Source: Acidobacteriota bacterium (GTDB taxonomy: Bacteria; Acidobacteriota; Thermoanaerobaculia; Gp7-AA8). From it: a stretch of DNA of 57,109 nt. Below are positions 1 to 10,952 of this stretch, piece by piece (position 1 is the stretch's first letter; every line of letters starts with the position of its first letter). The position numbers and the translations under genes are program-made. The stretch covers positions 1 through 57,109 of the forward strand of contig JAFAOU010000145.1 in the NCBI GenBank assembly GCA_019247495.1, in the 5' to 3' direction. Under the pieces are notes generated by a model. The model ran no database searches. It was given only the letters and a program-made list of their open reading frames with translations, and was not told where the DNA came from.

Positions 1-1362
<1,362 letters not shown>

Positions 1363-1366
<4 letters not shown>

Positions 1367-1866
1367 CCGAGGAGCCGATCGAAACCGCGCCGCAGCCGGC
1401 GATCTTCAATATCTCGTTGCCCGACCCTCCGCGCCGATCGTCGCTTGCAATCACACGCCTGATCCAGGCGCTCTGGCTCGGCAGCGGCGTCTTCCTTCTC
1501 CTCACCGCCTCGGCTGCATTCCACGCGGCCAGCAACACCACCGACGCTGCGAATGTCGTCGGCGCGGTGCTCGTACGCTGGCACTACATCGCGCTGCTCG
1601 CGCCGCTAACGCTGATGTTTCTGGAATGGCGCCGCAGCCGGCCGATCATGCTGATGATCCTTTTCGTGGCGGTCCTGTTCGCGTCGTGTCAGGGACTGCT
1701 CGACACGCGCATCCGCATGATCCGTGAGAGTTCGCTCGCGCCGATCAGCAGCCTGTCGAGCGAAGATCCGGTGCGGCGGCAGTTCGGGATGCTGCACGGC
1801 CTGTCGTCGCTGCTGCTGATCGGACAGGTGATTGCCGCGGCGGCGGTCGTGGCGACTCGCGAATAA
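1363..1866 (+). CDS. Small membrane protein, DUF4149-like
   Basis: A 167-aa protein starting at a GTG that overlaps the mtnA stop. It has a short Pro-rich cytosolic N-terminus, then about four hydrophobic segments (roughly residues 30-50, 66-83, 92-110 and 138-165). The pattern of an early [10 protein letters not shown] helix and a C-terminal H-G-L-S-S-L-L-L-I helix resembles DUF4149 proteins, whose function is unknown. Coupling to mtnA is the only functional hint. Confident as a real gene, moderate on family. Confidence 0.75.
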
Positions 1867-1879
1867 CGCGAACAGCGGA

Positions 1880-2062
1880 CGGAGCGCTGGCGTCTCGCCG
1901 GCTGGCCTGGCTGCGTCCCGCTGCCAGCCCGGCAAAGTCGAAAGTCTTGCTGGTAATCAGGCAGTGTTGCCTTCCGCTGTCGGTTATCAGGTCAATGTCG
2001 CGACTATGCCGGAGTGGCAGCGAGACGCAGCCACGCCAGCCGGCGAGGACGCCAGCGCTCCG
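1880..2062. repeat. Long inverted repeat, arms of about 60 bp
   Basis: The arm at 1880-1939 and the arm at 2002-2062 are reverse complements over about 60 bp with only a handful of mismatches, separated by about 62 bp. The arms begin with CGGAGCGCTGGCGTC. The structure fills the gap after the DUF4149-like gene and ends about 50 nt before the NtrC-family gene, so it may end transcription from the mtnA unit. It is also consistent with a paired intergenic repeat. Confidence 0.75.
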
Positions 2063-2099
2063 TTAACCGCAGCGCACGATACGGAGCGTTGTTCACTCC

Positions 2100-2105
2100 T
2101 ATAAT
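2100..2105 (+). promoter_or_regulatory. TATAAT -10 box, possible leaderless start
   Basis: A perfect TATAAT lies 8 nt upstream of the GTG start at 2114. With normal -10 to start spacing the mRNA would begin at or next to the GTG, so the transcript is probably leaderless. No Shine-Dalgarno sequence is present. Confidence 0.5.
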
Positions 2106-2113
2106 CCGCGCCT

Positions 2114-3520
2114 GTGAATCTGCTGATCGTTGACGACGAGGCGTCGCTGCGCGATTTCCTCTCCATCGTTTTTGAGGACGAAGGATGGCGCGTCGAGACC
2201 GCCGGCTCCGTGGCGGAAGCGCGCGCGGCGGTGGCGAAGAGCGAGCCAGACCTCATCCTCTGCGATCTCATGCTCCCCGACGGCTCCGGCATCGACCTGT
2301 TGCGCGAAGTGAAAACGGCCACGCCGTCGATCGCTGTGGTCATGATCACCGCGCATACATCGACGAAATCGGCGGTCGAGGCTTTGAAGGCCGGCGCGTT
2401 CGATTACATCGCCAAACCGTTCGACATCGACGAGCTGAAGATCATCGTCCGCAATGCCGTCGAGCGGAAGGAGCTGGAGGACGAGAACCTTCACCTCCGC
2501 ACCGCGCTCGAGGAGCGCTTCACCTTCTCCAACATCATCGGCCGCAGCACCCGCATGCAGGAGATCTTCTCGGTGGTGCAGCGCATCGCCAAAACGAATT
2601 CGACCGTGCTCATCTCCGGCGATTCCGGCACCGGCAAGGAGCTGATCGCGCGCGCCATTCACTACAACTCCGGCCGCCGCGGCAAGTTCGTTTCGATCAA
2701 CTGCGGCGCGCTGCCGGAGACGCTGCTTGAGTCGGAGCTGTTCGGTCATGAGCGCGGCGCATTCACCGGAGCGATCCGCGAGAAACGCGGGCTTTTTCAC
2801 GAAGCTGACCGCGGCACGATCTTCCTCGACGAGATCGGCGAGACCTCCACTGCCATGCAGATCAAGCTGCTGCGCGTGCTGCAGGACCACGTCGTCCGCC
2901 GCGTCGGATCGAACGTCGAGAATCAGGTGGAAGTGCGCGTCATCGCCGCCACGAATCGCGATCTCGCTGAGTCGATCAAGGCGGGAACGTTTCGCGAGGA
3001 TCTCTTCTACCGAATCAACGTTATCCCGATCACGCTGCCGCCGTTGCGGCAACGCCGCGAAGACATCGCGCTGCTCGTCGAACACTTCATCGCTAAGTAT
3101 TCGAAGTCGATGGGTGTGCCGCAGAAGCGGATTTCGTCCGACGCCATGCGATCGATCGAGAAGTACCACTGGCCGGGCAACGTCCGTGAGCTGGAGAACG
3201 TCGTCGAGCGGATGATCGCCTTGGAACCCTCGGACGTCCTCACCACGAAGTCCCTTCCCGAGCACGTCCTCCTCGGCGGCTCCGTTCCGGACATGGCGTT
3301 CGATCTGCCACCCGAGGGGATTTCGCTTCAGGATCACCTGGAGGGGATCGGGAAGATCTTCATGCTCAAGGCGCTGGAGCGCTCGGGCGGCGTTCAGACG
3401 CAGGCCGCGGAGCTACTACGGATGTCGTTCCGCTCTTTCCGCTACTACGCAAAAAAATACGACCTCATCTCCCGCGAGGCCCGGCAGGAAGAGGCGGTGG
3501 AGGTTGAGAATGAAAGCTAG
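2114..3520 (+). CDS. NtrC-family sigma-54-dependent response regulator
   Basis: Cytosolic activator of RNA polymerase-sigma54. At 468 aa it has the full three-domain layout: a receiver domain (residues 1-120) with DD at 7-8, phospho-acceptor Asp51 and the KPF lysine near 101; an AAA+ ATPase (about 140-375) with Walker A GDSGTGKE, the sigma54-contacting ERGAFTGA loop and Walker [11 protein letters not shown]; and a Fis-type HTH at the C-terminus. The GTG start follows a TATAAT box by 8 nt. No partner histidine kinase is adjacent. Its last codons overlap the next gene. Confidence 0.95.
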   Translation: MNLLIVDDEASLRDFLSIVFEDEGWRVETAGSVAEARAAVAKSEPDLILCDLMLPDGSGIDLLREVKTATPSIAVVMITAHTSTKSAVEALKAGAFDYIAKPFDIDELKIIVRNAVERKELEDENLHLRTALEERFTFSNIIGRSTRMQEIFSVVQRIAKTNSTVLISGDSGTGKELIARAIHYNSGRRGKFVSINCGALPETLLESELFGHERGAFTGAIREKRGLFHEADRGTIFLDEIGETSTAMQIKLLRVLQDHVVRRVGSNVENQVEVRVIAATNRDLAESIKAGTFREDLFYRINVIPITLPPLRQRREDIALLVEHFIAKYSKSMGVPQKRISSDAMRSIEKYHWPGNVRELENVVERMIALEPSDVLTTKSLPEHVLLGGSVPDMAFDLPPEGISLQDHLEGIGKIFMLKALERSGGVQTQAAELLRMSFRSFRYYAKKYDLISREARQEEAVEVENES

Positions 3521-3995
3521 TCTCGTACTGATCTTCGCACTGGCGTGCACGCAACGGAGCGCCGCCCCGGCGCCGGCAACGACGGTAACGACCACCGCCG
3601 ATGCGACAGCGCCGCGCATCATCTACCCCGACCATTCCACGGTCATCGTCGAGGTAGCCTCGGACGACCCCACGCGCGAGCAGGGCCTGATGTACCGCGA
3701 TCACATGGCCGAGGACCGCGGGATGATTTTTCTGTTTCCGCAGGCCGGCGAGTATCCGTTCTGGATGAAGAACACGCTCATCCCGCTCGACATGATCTGG
3801 ATCGATGCGGATCACCGCATCGTTCACATTGCGCACAACGTCCCGCCGTGCAAAGCGGATCCGTGTCAGAACTACCCGCCGAACGCGAAGGCGTCCTCGG
3901 TGCTCGAACTCGCGGCTGGTGTGGCAGCGAAGCACCACCTGAAGGATGGGGACGTGCTGCGGTTCGAGGGGATGAATTCGATCGTGGTTCGTTAA
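3510..3995 (+). CDS. DUF192 family lipoprotein
   Basis: A protein of about 161 aa with a hydrophobic signal ending in ALAC (lipobox-like), so probably a periplasmic lipoprotein. The body is a DUF192 domain, recognised from TREQGLMYRDHMAEDRGMIFLF, the FWMKNTLIPLDMIWID core and the late VLELAAG motif. The function of DUF192 is not established. The ATG at 3510 lies inside the preceding gene; a TTG two codons earlier is an alternative. Probably expressed together with the NtrC-type regulator. Confidence 0.88.
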   Translation: MKASLVLIFALACTQRSAAPAPATTVTTTADATAPRIIYPDHSTVIVEVASDDPTREQGLMYRDHMAEDRGMIFLFPQAGEYPFWMKNTLIPLDMIWIDADHRIVHIAHNVPPCKADPCQNYPPNAKASSVLELAAGVAAKHHLKDGDVLRFEGMNSIVVR

Positions 3996-3998
3996 AAC

Positions 3999-4034
3999 GT
4001 AGTGCGGACGTCTCGGCCGGGACGTCCGCACTAC
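3999..4034. terminator. Perfect 14-bp palindrome (GTAG-headed REP-like hairpin) between convergent genes
   Basis: GTAGTGCGGACGTC at 3999-4012 is repeated perfectly inverted at 4021-4034 around an 8-nt loop. It sits exactly between the convergent DUF192 and M48 genes, so it can act as a bidirectional terminator. No U-tract follows. The same family head recurs at 47030-47172. Confidence 0.7.
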
Positions 4035-4039
4035 GGATA

Positions 4040-5515
4040 TCAATGCGCCGCGTTGCTGATCTGGAGCGAGCTCGCCATCGTATTCAACACGTTGGCGTAG
4101 CGGCTGGCGTCGCGCTCCGGCGTGATGAACAGTATGTAGACGAGGTGCTCGTCGGAAAGCTGCCGCGTGACGACAGTGATCCGCTCGTCGAGACCGGTGT
4201 TCGGGTCGCGTCCGCGCAACGCCGCCGAAAGCGCCGTGCCACCGTTGACGCGCATCTGCCGCTGCGAGCCGGACACGACCTGCAGATACGGGCTGCTGCG
4301 CTGGACCGTGGCGATCAGGTCATTCGTCGCGTCCTGCACTGAGATGTTGCCGTAGTACCCGCCGCCGCTCGAGCTCCCCTGAAGGCTGTTCGCGTTTCCG
4401 AACGGATCGTAGTGATTGATGATCGCGCCGACCACCATGTCGGACTGGCCATTGACGGTACCGATTCCGCCCTGCGGCGCAAACGTCGCGCCGGTGTTGC
4501 CCTGCTGGTAAACCTGCCAGTTCGCCGGAATGCTGACGCTGTACAGCCGCGTCGGATTGACGAACGTCTTCATCTGCGTCGACGGTGCGGGCACGTTGAC
4601 CGTGACCGGCGTCGGGCTCGCCGCCCGTCCGCGTGACTGCGATGGCGCGGCCGACTGTCGCGCAATCTGTCCGGCGGACGGCGCCGCGCCATAGCCGCGC
4701 AGGCGTCCCTGCACGCCCTGCAACTCGGCCACGTTCTGAGGCGCGTTCCCGCTCACTCGCAGCACTCGCTGTTCCTGCTGAATCCGCGCGATGCGATCGG
4801 GCGGCGCGGGGTGGTCCGACATCCAGTTGGTCTTCTTCGATGTATCCACCCGCTCCAGCTTCTGAAAGAACGACACCATGTTCGACGGGTTGTAGCCGGA
4901 GGCGGCCATGATCTGCGCTCCGCGAATGTCGGCCTGCGTTTCCAGATCGCGGCTGTACTTCAGGAAAACCGCATTGAGTCCGATGCCGCCGACGGTGTTG
5001 ATGATCTGCGCCGCACCCGCGCCGACGTGTCCGCCGAGGAGGCCGCCGAGGATGCTGATGCCGGCTTGCGCGAGGTAGGCCTTCGAAGCCTGATGCGTGC
5101 CGTGGCGCAACGCCACGTGCGATATTTCGTGCGCGACGACACCGGCCAGTTCTCCTTCATTGCTGGCGGTGTCGATCACGCCGCGATTGACGTAGACGAA
5201 ACCGCCTGGCAGCGCGAAGGCGTTGATGTCCGACTGATTGACGACGCGGAAATGGTATTGAAACTGCGGCCCGCCTGCGTTTGCCGCCAGCCGCTGGCCG
5301 ATGCGATTGAGATATGCATTCGTCTGCGCGTCGTTCAACATCGGAAGCTGCCGCTCCGCCTGCACCGAGGACTGCTGGCCGACGTTTACGTCGTCCTGCG
5401 GCGAGAAAAGATTGAAGCCCGCCTTGATCTTCGTCTGCGCATCGGCGATGCCGGCGCTGAGCAGAAGCACGGTGACCAGGGCAATGGTCCGCCGCGCGAG
5501 TTGTGTTCGTTGCAT
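4040..5515 (-). CDS. Periplasmic M48-family zinc metalloprotease
   Basis: A 491-aa secreted protease resembling BepA/LoiP-type envelope quality-control proteins. A signal peptide (residues 1-26) is followed by an M48 peptidase domain with zinc motif HEISH at 129-133 and the third ligand in an ETQADIRGA segment. A Pro/Ser-rich linker follows, then a C-terminal domain of about 150 aa starting at KTFVNPTRLYSVSIPANWQVY. The start at 5515 is chosen because GGGAGG lies 5 nt upstream and a signal peptide begins there; the frame is open 38 codons further but carries no such signal. Confidence 0.9.
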   Translation of the reverse strand: MQRTQLARRTIALVTVLLLSAGIADAQTKIKAGFNLFSPQDDVNVGQQSSVQAERQLPMLNDAQTNAYLNRIGQRLAANAGGPQFQYHFRVVNQSDINAFALPGGFVYVNRGVIDTASNEGELAGVVAHEISHVALRHGTHQASKAYLAQAGISILGGLLGGHVGAGAAQIINTVGGIGLNAVFLKYSRDLETQADIRGAQIMAASGYNPSNMVSFFQKLERVDTSKKTNWMSDHPAPPDRIARIQQEQRVLRVSGNAPQNVAELQGVQGRLRGYGAAPSAGQIARQSAAPSQSRGRAASPTPVTVNVPAPSTQMKTFVNPTRLYSVSIPANWQVYQQGNTGATFAPQGGIGTVNGQSDMVVGAIINHYDPFGNANSLQGSSSGGGYYGNISVQDATNDLIATVQRSSPYLQVVSGSQRQMRVNGGTALSAALRGRDPNTGLDERITVVTRQLSDEHLVYILFITPERDASRYANVLNTMASSLQISNAAH

Positions 5516-5567
5516 GGTTCCTCCCTGTAAAAATCGGGAGGAGCTATTGCACCAGTGATGCCGTGCG

Positions 5568-6752
5568 CTAACGCCGTACGGCGCGGCCGCGAACGAGAGC
5601 CGCCACCAGCGAAAGATCGCGCGCGTCAATCATTCCGTCGCGGTTCGCATCGCAACCCCAACTCGCGTTCTGCACCGCTGTCATCGGCCGCGGCCCGCCG
5701 GCCAGCACATTGGCCAGCGCTGCAATGTCGGCCGAATTGACCACGCCGTCGCCGTTGCAATCCCCTGGTGCCGGAACGATCAGCCTGTAGATGCCGAAAC
5801 CGCTTGCGAAGTAGATGTCGCCATCCGGCGCCTCGATGACGTCGATGATCGGATCGGTCTCGCTTTGAATGACGGCAACCGGATCGGGCACCGGCTGCGC
5901 GTAAACGTCGGGCACGTAGAAAAGCGCCTTGGCGACGTAGCTTCCCAGCAGATAGCCGCGGCGAAGGATGGGATTGCGGCCGGTCAGCGGCGCGAGTCCG
6001 GTCGGCGCAATGACGGTTGGAAAAACATAGGCCGGCGTTCGCGCTCCGGCCACAGCCGGCTCCTTGCCGGCCGTCGCCGGCCAGCCGCAATCGTCGCCCT
6101 CGGCGACGACGTCGATCTCATCATCGACGGCGTCGCCGTTGTCGGTGACGATGACGCGCTGCGCCGCCGCATCCCACGCCAGATCGAACGGGTTCCGAAA
6201 GCCGTGTGCGAACTGGATAACCGTTCCGTCGGGAAGAATCCGCCACACCTTGCCGCCGTTCCAGTCGAGCTCCGAGGCCACGATGCCGACGCCGTAGTCT
6301 CCGATGGCCAGAAAGATCGAACCGTCCGGCGCGATGGTGAGATTGCCGCCGTGATGTTCAGTCGATACGCCGCGCTCCGGGAAATCGCGGTCCGTCGCAA
6401 AGCGATGGATCTCCGTCTCAACCCCGGTTACCAAATCCACCGCCGACACGACGTCGTACGTCTGCCTCGGCGTCGTGTAATGCACGATGGCCGTGTGGTC
6501 GTCGCGCAGCGCCAGCCCGATCAGCCCCGAGTTGCCCTCGCCGACGGTCGGCACATGCGCGACAACGACCGGCACGACGCCGGCGCGAATGATGTCGCCA
6601 CTCTTCACCGAGTAGTACAGCGTCCCCTGCGAGTCGGCAGCGAGCGCGGTGATGAAGCCGGCCGTGGCCTGCACCAACTGCACATGAAACCCGGGCAGAG
6701 TGGCCGCGTTCGCCGACGCGGAAAGGAGAAAAATCAGGAGAAGTCGTTTCAT
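5568..6752 (-). CDS. Secreted glucose/sorbosone dehydrogenase-like beta-propeller with dockerin repeat
   Basis: A 394-aa secreted protein: signal peptide at 1-16, then a beta-propeller typical of PQQ-dependent sugar dehydrogenase-like proteins (HHGGNLTIAPDGSIFLAIGD, AHGFRNPFDLAWD, GDDCGWPATAG). The C-terminal 65 residues hold two calcium-binding dockerin type I half repeats (GDCNGDGVVNSADIAALANV and CDANRDGMIDARDLSLVAAL). The dockerin suggests docking to a cohesin or a structural surface role. The protein is shorter than canonical soluble sugar dehydrogenases, so cofactor use and substrate are uncertain. Confidence 0.85.
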   Translation of the reverse strand: MKRLLLIFLLSASANAATLPGFHVQLVQATAGFITALAADSQGTLYYSVKSGDIIRAGVVPVVVAHVPTVGEGNSGLIGLALRDDHTAIVHYTTPRQTYDVVSAVDLVTGVETEIHRFATDRDFPERGVSTEHHGGNLTIAPDGSIFLAIGDYGVGIVASELDWNGGKVWRILPDGTVIQFAHGFRNPFDLAWDAAAQRVIVTDNGDAVDDEIDVVAEGDDCGWPATAGKEPAVAGARTPAYVFPTVIAPTGLAPLTGRNPILRRGYLLGSYVAKALFYVPDVYAQPVPDPVAVIQSETDPIIDVIEAPDGDIYFASGFGIYRLIVPAPGDCNGDGVVNSADIAALANVLAGGPRPMTAVQNASWGCDANRDGMIDARDLSLVAALVRGRAVRR

Positions 6753-6915
6753 CCGAACGAGACGACAAACGATATCCGTGCCAGCCCCTTCCCGGGAATG
6801 GCAATCCGGGAGGGTGGGTTACGAAGGCCCTTGACGCTTGCGAGCCGCGACCCGATAATCGCGCCCCTCGCCGCGGCCGGAGCCATCCAGCCGTCGCAGC
6901 GTCCTCACCAAATGT

Positions 6916-6993
<78 letters not shown>

Positions 6994-7038
6994 GTGAATG
7001 AATGACTTACGACCGCCAGCGAGGCGGCCGTTCTTCGT

Positions 7039-7088
7039 AAACCCCGCAAGAAACCCCGCGAGTGCCTCAAAAACCGTGCCTCAAACCG
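7039..7088 (+). promoter_or_regulatory. Candidate integrase arm-type sites next to attL
   Basis: Two short direct repeats lie just inside attL: AAACCCCGC at 7039-7047 and 7051-7059, and GTGCCTCAAA at about 7062-7071 and 7076-7085. The AACCCCG word also occurs in the palindrome beside attR. Repeated words at both ends are expected for tyrosine-integrase arm sites; the assignment is inference. Confidence 0.35.
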
Positions 7089-7212
7089 GTTCTCGTGAGG
7101 TCGAACAGAACCGGCGCGGGACGGCGCCTTGGCCCCGCGTCGCACTCATCGCCGCGAGCAAGAGGAACCCGGACGAAAGGTCTCCTCGGGCGGAAGTACT
7201 GTCGCTGCACTC

Positions 7213-10200
7213 ATGTTGGCGGCAACGACACATATGGGCGGCAAGGGACCGGTGAGCGGCACGGATTACGAGGCGGACGCATTCGCCTACATCGCCGCGC
7301 ACATTCTGGCCGGCAAGTCACTGCCGTGGTTCAGCGATCTGGACGACGCTCCGGTCACCGTCTGGCTGCAAAAAGGCAAGGAATCCCCCGGTGACGACAT
7401 CGTCGTTGAACTGCGGGACGGAAGGGCCATCGAAGTTCAAGCCAAGCATGGTGCCAGCGGGAACGAGGACTTCGTTGCGGCGGCGGCCCGCCTTTTCGTT
7501 GGTCTCCAACGTGATCCTCACCTTCGCGGCGTGATCCTCGTCGACAGCAGCAGCACCGGCTCGATCCGGAGCGAATTCGATGAGGATGTTCGCCGGTTCG
7601 CGGACGGGATTGATATTGAGGGTGCCGCCGTCATGAAGAAGATACTCGGTCGCCTTCACGAAACGGGTGTTCAGTTAAACGCCTCGACGCTTGGTCGATT
7701 CAGGCTTATCGTCACTGACTTCAATCCCGGTTCTGACGCCGCCGCGCTTGCGCAGCATCTCCTTGGAACCGTCCTCGAAGCACCATCAAAACGCATTGCC
7801 GCATGGGAACTTCTTGGGCGCGAGGCGTTGCGTGTCGCGAAACGCGCAGGGCGGCAAGATGCTTCAGCTGTCGCGGCGATCTTGAAACCGCTTTCCGGAG
7901 TGTCCCAAACCCTAGGACCGCAACTCCGCGAGCAATACGTCGATTGGGCCATCGAGACGAATGCGACGTTGGTTCTCGCGCCGCTACCGAATGTCCGAAT
8001 CGATACGTTCGTGGTGTGGGATGAGCTTCTGCCGAGCAACGGTGTCGAAAAGACCGGAGAGGCCGACGCGATCAGCACGTACCACCGTTGGGAGGAACGT
8101 AGCGAGAAAGCTAGCGTGCGCGACCTCTACGACAGTTGCAAGTTGCTGGAAGACTCAAGTAGCGCCATCGTGGTTGGGGGTGCCGGGGGTGGAAAGAGTG
8201 CGCTGAGCCGTAAGCTGGTTCGGGAGGCATGTGAAGGCGGCTTCCTCGCCTTTCGCGTGTCGCTGAAACAAGTCGCGCTCGCAGTTAAGCAAGGAAAGTC
8301 CTTCGATGATGCCCTCGTGGAGTCCGCATTCCAAGGCTCTGGGCTCGACCTCACGCGACAACGAGACCTTCTCGCACGCGCTGACTTCCTCATCGCTGAT
8401 GGTCTGGATGAAGCAGAACCTCTGCGCTCCACAGTCGCCACGCTTCTTCTTTCTTGGATGAAAGGTCATCCGAATGCATCGGTGATCGTTACGACACGGC
8501 CAGTCGGCCACAGCGCTGGACTTCTGCCGGGCATCCGCACATTCGGTCTAAGTGCGCTGTCGCCGGGCGGAGGGCTTCGGCTCGCGTCAGAAATCTTCAA
8601 TGCCGCCTTGGCTGACGCGAACCTAGCCGAGAAAGCTGTGGAGCGATTTGAAGAGGAGATCGCCACCAATCGACACGCCAGCATCGCTGCTCGAAATCCC
8701 CTTCTGTTGAGTTGCATGGTGGCCCTCAGCATCGAAGGGCGCCCGCTGCCGAGAGACGTGCCGACGCTGTATGCCGAGATCATCGACTTGCTCCGAAGGA
8801 CAGCGCCGCATGATCGCATTCCATCGGCGGAAAGTATCGACGCAACACTCGCGTGGATCGCGGTGGAGGAGGCCGCGTGGCTTCTCGCAGAGTCTCCGAC
8901 GATCACGCGCGACGCTCTAGTGGTCGGGGTTGCCAAGCGATTTGTACGCGAAGGCTTCAGCAATCAGTTGCTTGCCTCGCGCGCAGCCGAAAACGCTCTT
9001 TTGTATTGGGAGGAGCACCGCCTTCTGGAGCGGCTGCGAATCGGCACCCGCGAATATCTGACCTTTGTTCATATGAATCTCGGTGAATACGCGGCTGCTC
9101 GCGCCGTCGCCGGGTTGACCGACGCGAAACTCACAGCGTGGTTGACACGCGTGCGCCGACAGCCGCAGTGGCGCGAAGTGATCCTCCTTGCCGCGTCCGC
9201 TGGGGCATCGGAGCAGATCGCCCGCGTGCTGCTCGATCTGGATGACGCGGCCGATCCGACATCGGAAGAAGCATTTCTCGCCGCCGAGTGTCTTGAGGAT
9301 GTCGGCGCACCTGATCTGGCTCTCGTGGAACGAGCGATTGATAGAGTGGGCGCACGGCTCGGCAGCCACGCGGAAATTCGGGCAGCGGAGGTGTTGGTCC
9401 GGCTTGCCCGCTTTGCTCCCTCGGCGGTCTCCCGCGCAAGTCTTCCATTGCTTGAGGCCAAATCGCCTGTCACACGGCTGGCGGCCGAGGCCGGGGTGTT
9501 CGCCGGAGATAAAACGCTGGTTCCAGCCGGCTCGTCGCGCAGATGGCTGGAAGAGTATCTCCCCATACAGAGAATCTTCTTCGGGAAGCATCGACCGAAA
9601 CGCATATCGCCGCTGCCCGAAGAAGCTAGTGAGTTGCAGCAGATGACCGCGTGTCTCGCTGTGAACTCTCTCTTTCGGGTTTCGTCACGTGACGAGGCGG
9701 TAGCGGTGGTCCGTAACTTCCTACCGAGGGCATCGACTCTCCATTTAAACGATTTGCAATCGGTGCTACTCCGTCATAACGCACACGATCTCATCGAGCC
9801 ACTGATATCAGACCAAGTCGGAAGGCTGATGCAGTCGATGCCGAAGTTTGATACCCCCGAAGATCGTGATGAACTCCTTGCACTTCTCGATGCGATCGCA
9901 ACTGCGGTGGGTCTGCCTGAGGAGGACGAGGACGCGACGGCCCACACATTGCCGCTCCTGTCGCGCATTCTCGGCGCGCTCTCCTTCTGGCAACTGAACC
10001 TTCACCGGCTCGATAGGCGCGATGATCAGCGGTCTCTCGAACTCGTGGTTGATCGCGTCCTTCGTGGGATGCGCACCGACCGGCACGCTTTGCGTCGTGA
10101 ACTGGCGAGCGGATACCGCGCAGCCAGAGCGCTAACGGGACGCGGCATCTATGCCCATATTCGTGAAGTCGCGGTGCGAGTCAACTGGCGCACGGCTGCG

Positions 10201-10881
10201 GCGGAGCCAATCGACGCGGACTCTCTGATCAGTGCGCTCGTTCATCCATCTAACGTCGTCACCTATGTTGCAGCGGAGTTGCTGGAAAACGGTGCAGCCG
10301 GAAACTCGGCAGGAGACGTAATCGCAGGCGCACTCGCGAAGGGTCGCCGCTTCACGTGTGACCTCGTCGTGCAGGTCGCGCCGAAGGTCATCGGAGTCGA
10401 TGCAGCGGCCGATCTCGTTCGCGTACCTCTTCGAAACGACGGCGATCGTCCGTGGCGGCTTCGTGGCATCTTTGAAGGGCTGGAGAGGAGCGCCGGAGAG
10501 TGGAAGAATGCGTTGTACGGCGAGACGATCGCGGCCTTGACGCATTCGAAGTCCTTCGTCGCAGCGGCGGCTGCCGACGCTCTCGAAGCGATGAACTGTC
10601 CCTGCAATGCGAAACATGTCGCCACGATTCGGGAGGCTTGGACCTTTTGGTCTGATCACAATGCGTGGTGCGAGCGATGCGACCTCGAAGTCGTGGGGCG
10701 GTTTTGCTCCAAGTGTCATTTTGGTATTGAGACGCCGCGAGCGAGTTTGGTGCGCCAGCTTGTGCGGTGCGGCGGTTTGACGGACGTGGAACTGCAGCCG
10801 CTTCTCTCGACCGACGACCCGGATGTGAATAAGGCCGCGAAAGAGGCATCTGAAGCGATGACGCGGCAGACCGTTAGCTGA
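7213..10881 (+). CDS. Nuclease-NACHT (STAND) NTPase, probable antiviral defence protein
   Basis: A protein of about 1222 aa. The N-terminal 150 residues look like a PD-(D/E)xK or Cap4/Mrr-type nuclease: DDIVVEL, then AIEVQAKHG, giving the D...QxK pattern. A central NACHT/STAND ATPase follows, with Walker A GGAGGGKSAL near residue 322, Walker B FLIADGLDEAE near 391 and a VTTRP segment near 425. The long C-terminal half is alpha-helical and HEAT/TPR-like and ends in a zinc-ribbon-like CERC...CSKC pair near 1152. This nuclease-STAND-repeat layout matches Avs and bacterial NACHT systems, in which the repeats sense a phage protein and ATP-driven oligomerisation unleashes the nuclease. It is the first gene after attL. 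Start uncertain: TTG 7129, ATG 7213 or ATG 7234. Confidence 0.85.
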   Translation: MLAATTHMGGKGPVSGTDYEADAFAYIAAHILAGKSLPWFSDLDDAPVTVWLQKGKESPGDDIVVELRDGRAIEVQAKHGASGNEDFVAAAARLFVGLQRDPHLRGVILVDSSSTGSIRSEFDEDVRRFADGIDIEGAAVMKKILGRLHETGVQLNASTLGRFRLIVTDFNPGSDAAALAQHLLGTVLEAPSKRIAAWELLGREALRVAKRAGRQDASAVAAILKPLSGVSQTLGPQLREQYVDWAIETNATLVLAPLPNVRIDTFVVWDELLPSNGVEKTGEADAISTYHRWEERSEKASVRDLYDSCKLLEDSSSAIVVGGAGGGKSALSRKLVREACEGGFLAFRVSLKQVALAVKQGKSFDDALVESAFQGSGLDLTRQRDLLARADFLIADGLDEAEPLRSTVATLLLSWMKGHPNASVIVTTRPVGHSAGLLPGIRTFGLSALSPGGGLRLASEIFNAALADANLAEKAVERFEEEIATNRHASIAARNPLLLSCMVALSIEGRPLPRDVPTLYAEIIDLLRRTAPHDRIPSAESIDATLAWIAVEEAAWLLAESPTITRDALVVGVAKRFVREGFSNQLLASRAAENALLYWEEHRLLERLRIGTREYLTFVHMNLGEYAAARAVAGLTDAKLTAWLTRVRRQPQWREVILLAASAGASEQIARVLLDLDDAADPTSEEAFLAAECLEDVGAPDLALVERAIDRVGARLGSHAEIRAAEVLVRLARFAPSAVSRASLPLLEAKSPVTRLAAEAGVFAGDKTLVPAGSSRRWLEEYLPIQRIFFGKHRPKRISPLPEEASELQQMTACLAVNSLFRVSSRDEAVAVVRNFLPRASTLHLNDLQSVLLRHNAHDLIEPLISDQVGRLMQSMPKFDTPEDRDELLALLDAIATAVGLPEEDEDATAHTLPLLSRILGALSFWQLNLHRLDRRDDQRSLELVVDRVLRGMRTDRHALRRELASGYRAARALTGRGIYAHIREVAVRVNWRTAAAEPIDADSLISALVHPSNVVTYVAAELLENGAAGNSAGDVIAGALAKGRRFTCDLVVQVAPKVIGVDAAADLVRVPLRNDGDRPWRLRGIFEGLERSAGEWKNALYGETIAALTHSKSFVAAAAADALEAMNCPCNAKHVATIREAWTFWSDHNAWCERCDLEVVGRFCSKCHFGIETPRASLVRQLVRCGGLTDVELQPLLSTDDPDVNKAAKEASEAMTRQTVS

Positions 10882-10952
10882 GGTTCGGACGGGCACGCTC
10901 CAGACTGCTCGGAGTTTCGCGCGACCGGAGCCGGTATTACAAGCGAACCGAA

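Noticed and set aside
2099..3337. 412-codon minus-strand frame
   Set aside because: Antisense to the NtrC-family regulator, low-complexity composition rich in Arg/Asp/His, no domain.
7129..7212. TTG start of the NACHT gene
   Set aside because: The added 28 residues are basic and without domain character, and lie close to attL; the ATG at 7213 or 7234 is more likely, though not proven.
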